From: Spirogloea muscicola
Lineage: Eukaryota; Streptophyta; Zygnematophyceae; Spirogloeales; Spirogloeaceae
NCBI GenBank assembly: GCA_009602725.1
Contig: WELB01000234.1
Coordinates: 88,642 to 152,641 of the forward strand
Length of the DNA stretch: 64,000 bases
Direction of reading: 5' to 3'
Made by a program: the position numbers and the translations under genes. The notes beneath the pieces were generated by a model. That model saw nothing but the letters and a program-made list of their open reading frames with translations. It was not told where the DNA came from and made no database searches. The first letter of the stretch is position 1; the number at the start of each line of letters is the position of its first letter. Below are positions 62,038 to 64,000 of the stretch, in pieces.

Positions 62038-62937
62038 GCTGGGCCTAATCAGAAGCTGGACCGCACCGCACCGGTGCTCGGTGATGCCAGGCCGAGCAGG
62101 TCAGCAAGGGCGCCGGACGTGGCCTAGCTGGTAAGAGACGTTTGCCTCTGATGGCAAGCACCACTGTGCAACTGGACAGGACGCTGCGGAAATGGCAGCA
62201 CACCACTTCAGTACAGCAAAGACGATTTTGTATCATATATAGCTTGTGCAGACAATGTCCAAGGGAAGATCAATCTAGACCAATGTTAGTTCCTATTGGT
62301 CGAGGTCAACGTGAACTTATTTGCAGAGTAGCCATCGTACTCAGCAGGAGCCTCTCCTTTGGCGAGTAGGTTTAGAATATGCGCAAGCTTATGCTTGCAT
62401 GCCCTTCTCATTAGAGGATACTCTGGGCCTTTTCTTAGGACATTCTTTATTTGCTTAAAAACCACCTGCAGCACCCACATCACGAGGTTGGGACCACCTT
62501 CAGCATCGCACATATCGGATTTGCCGAGGCCAACGATTAATGTCATAGAAATGTATGTGTGTTTGGAGGATATGATACTCTGAGTTTCCCGCCGTTTGCT
62601 TGCAATCGTGTGAAGCGACGGCAAGGCTAGCCCAGTAGCTTTGGGTGTGAAGCCATGAAGGCCACGATGTCCTCTTCCCTTTAAAAAACAGGTGCTGCCG
62701 AAGGGAGGCGTTCGCCTCCAGATGCTCTAGATTAAAGTGATTGTGTGGTTGGCACCAGAGCACACAGGGGAGGTGAAGCAAGCTTGGCTCTGGCCACCAT
62801 ATAAAACCAGAAGCTGAATTCCATGTTGGCTTCATTTATTGAGAGCTGGCGACATTTCCAGGTGCATCTCTATCTTGTCTTGGACATTCGCCGTTGCTGC
62901 CGCCCCTTCTCTCCTTGCCCAGTCCTCATCCTCCTCC
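62038..62937. other. Intergenic, no gene recognised
   Basis: Contains the deaminase 3' UTR and AT-richer sequence. A 112-residue minus-strand open frame (62624-62286) has no recognisable motif. Confidence 0.45.
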
Positions 62938-63463
62938 TCAAATGGAGGGTCGGCGGCCCTCAGCTCGTTCATGATCCTCTGGGTTTTGCTGATGTGGTCC
63001 TGGATGCTGGCAGCTGGATCCCTCCTGGTCTCCCAGAGTTGAAGACGAAGGTGCGCCTTCGATGCTTCTCGTAGATGTTGCAGAGGGTCCTCCAGGCATC
63101 AGCAGCACTCCTGGCACCAAGGACATGCCGAGCTTGGCTGTCTGCCAAGGTTGAAGCGAACAGTGCCATTGCAGCACTGTATTTCTGCCGCTTGTTGTCG
63201 TCTCCTCTAGTCGAGGCAGGTGCTGAGGCTGGTGTTGGAGCAGATCGCGTGGTCTCCCCTGCAGTCGCAGCTGGTCCTCCTCTTCTCGAGGCTGGTGCTG
63301 AGGCTGGTGCTGGGGCAGATCGCGTGGTCTCCCCTGCAGCCGCACCTGGTTTTCCTTCTCCCCCAGCCTGGCTTGCAGACTGGCTGTGTCCAGCTCCACC
63401 TGTTGGAGCTGCTGACGGGCTCACCACATCCCAAAGGTCTCTGGCCTTCAGGAGGTGCTCCAT
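62938..63463 (-). pseudogene. Ty1/copia-type gag fragment
   Basis: Minus strand from 63463: MEHLLKARDLWDVVSPSAAP, a Ser/Ala/Pro linker, then KYSAAMALFASTLADSQARH, VLGARSAADAWRTLCNIYEK. This is the gag UBN2-type pattern (short N-terminal motif, then ALxLIxxxL...VxxxxTAxExWxxLxxxY). The linker holds a duplicated segment, GETTRSAPAPASAPAS / GETTRSAPTPASAPAS. No zinc knuckle or pol follows in this window. Confidence 0.65.
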
Positions 63464-63469
63464 CCTTCA

Positions 63470-64000
63470 CTTGCCAGTACGAGTGTGGCCACATTGCCGA
63501 CGACAAGCTCGCCTTAGCTGCGCACATGCTGAGGTGTGTTGAGGGGGGTGAGCGCATTGCCTCCCACGACTTACTAAGGGATACCATGTTTGGAATTGTG
63601 CGAGAGGCGGGATATCATCCGGCGATGGAGGTGTCTGGCATCATGCCGATCTCCTCAAGGCGCGGCAAGCCATACGTGCGGCGTCTGGACGTGGTCGCTA
63701 CCCCGCGGGGCGGTGGGCCTCGTCTGCTCTTGGACGTGGTACTGATCGACGCATACAAGGCTGGCGCACCAACGTCAACCGTGTCTGGCTGGGCCACGTC
63801 CAGCGCGGAGCGCAAGAAGGAGCGGCACTACCATGATCATCCTCGAGGGGACCATCTTTACCCGTGTGCCATGGATATCTATGGAGGCTACGGCGTGAAA
63901 TGGTCCTCCCTGATCCAGCATCTGGCCCGGCTGGTTGATGCGCGTCGTCGAAGTCGGGGGGGCAGCTTGGGCCACTCCAGCATTCCGCAGGCCTTAGTTG
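63470..64000 (+). mobile_element. Retroelement C-terminal segment, best-preserved copy (runs off window)
   Basis: Open on the plus strand to the window end: AAHMLRCVEGGERIASHDLL, GIVREAGYHPAMEVSGIMP, GKPYVRRLDVVATPRGGGPR, LLLDVVLIDAYKAGAPTST, AERKKERHYHDHPRGDHLYP, MDIYGGYGVKWSSLIQHLA. The order D-VV...LLLDVVLID...ERKKERHY resembles a PD-(D/E)xK-like nuclease fold of the kind found at the C-terminus of some reverse-transcriptase proteins. This copy shows what precedes the FVPL/RAGRAL block of the other fragments. The reverse transcriptase itself is not in the window, so the class assignment remains inferred. Confidence 0.55.

Overview
The window is nuclear DNA from a green alga (Viridiplantae). 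I would guess a trebouxiophyte-like chlorophyte, but the sequence does not fix the species. Genes carry many short GT-AG introns, 5' exons are very GC-rich, and several products are plant-lineage types: a chloroplast LPA1/REP27-type photosystem II factor, a VAL/HSI2-type B3-CW repressor, a plant-type MET1 methyltransferase with two replication-foci domains, a plant-type two-domain cytidine deaminase and a DUF538 protein. There are no operons, CRISPR arrays or bacterial features.

Layout: 1-6315 minus, SAC3/GANP mRNA-export protein (3' end outside the window). 6388-8546 plus, type I prohibitin, head-to-head with SAC3. 9255-16175 minus, VAL/HSI2-type transcriptional repressor. 16300-21760, a repeat swarm of broken retroelement 3' ends and short hairpin repeats. 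21864-24995 plus, LPA1-type protein. 25298-35536 minus, MET1/DNMT1 cytosine methyltransferase. 35750-36430, another retroelement remnant. 37345-41738 minus, SEC23 of the COPII coat. 42274-42759 plus, secreted DUF538 protein. 44157-47007 plus, renalase-like FAD oxidoreductase. 47528-48762 minus, secretory CPYC glutaredoxin, cut by a 520-base N run. 49283-49572 plus, cysteine-rich protein of unknown function, also cut by the N run. 51017-52562 minus, SAM-dependent methyltransferase. 52800-59900, LTR-retrotransposon gag remnants, a large palindrome and more retroelement fragments. 60018-62037 plus, cytidine deaminase. 62938-64000, a copia-type gag fragment and another retroelement C-terminus.

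The genes are mostly unrelated housekeeping functions (mRNA export, mitochondrial scaffold, PSII assembly, COPII transport, pyrimidine salvage, redox). Two are epigenetic silencers (VAL-type and MET1), on either side of the main repeat swarm and LPA1. The most informative non-genic signal is a retroelement family whose broken C-termini end in a conserved RGY-stop and whose 3' tail carries a GGGCTGG/CCAGCCC hairpin. One copy is interrupted by an 83-bp hairpin element with perfect 14-bp target-site duplications; removing it restores the reading frame seen in a paralogous copy 3.7 kb away. A second striking structure is a roughly 650-bp-arm palindrome made from a gag zinc-knuckle segment.
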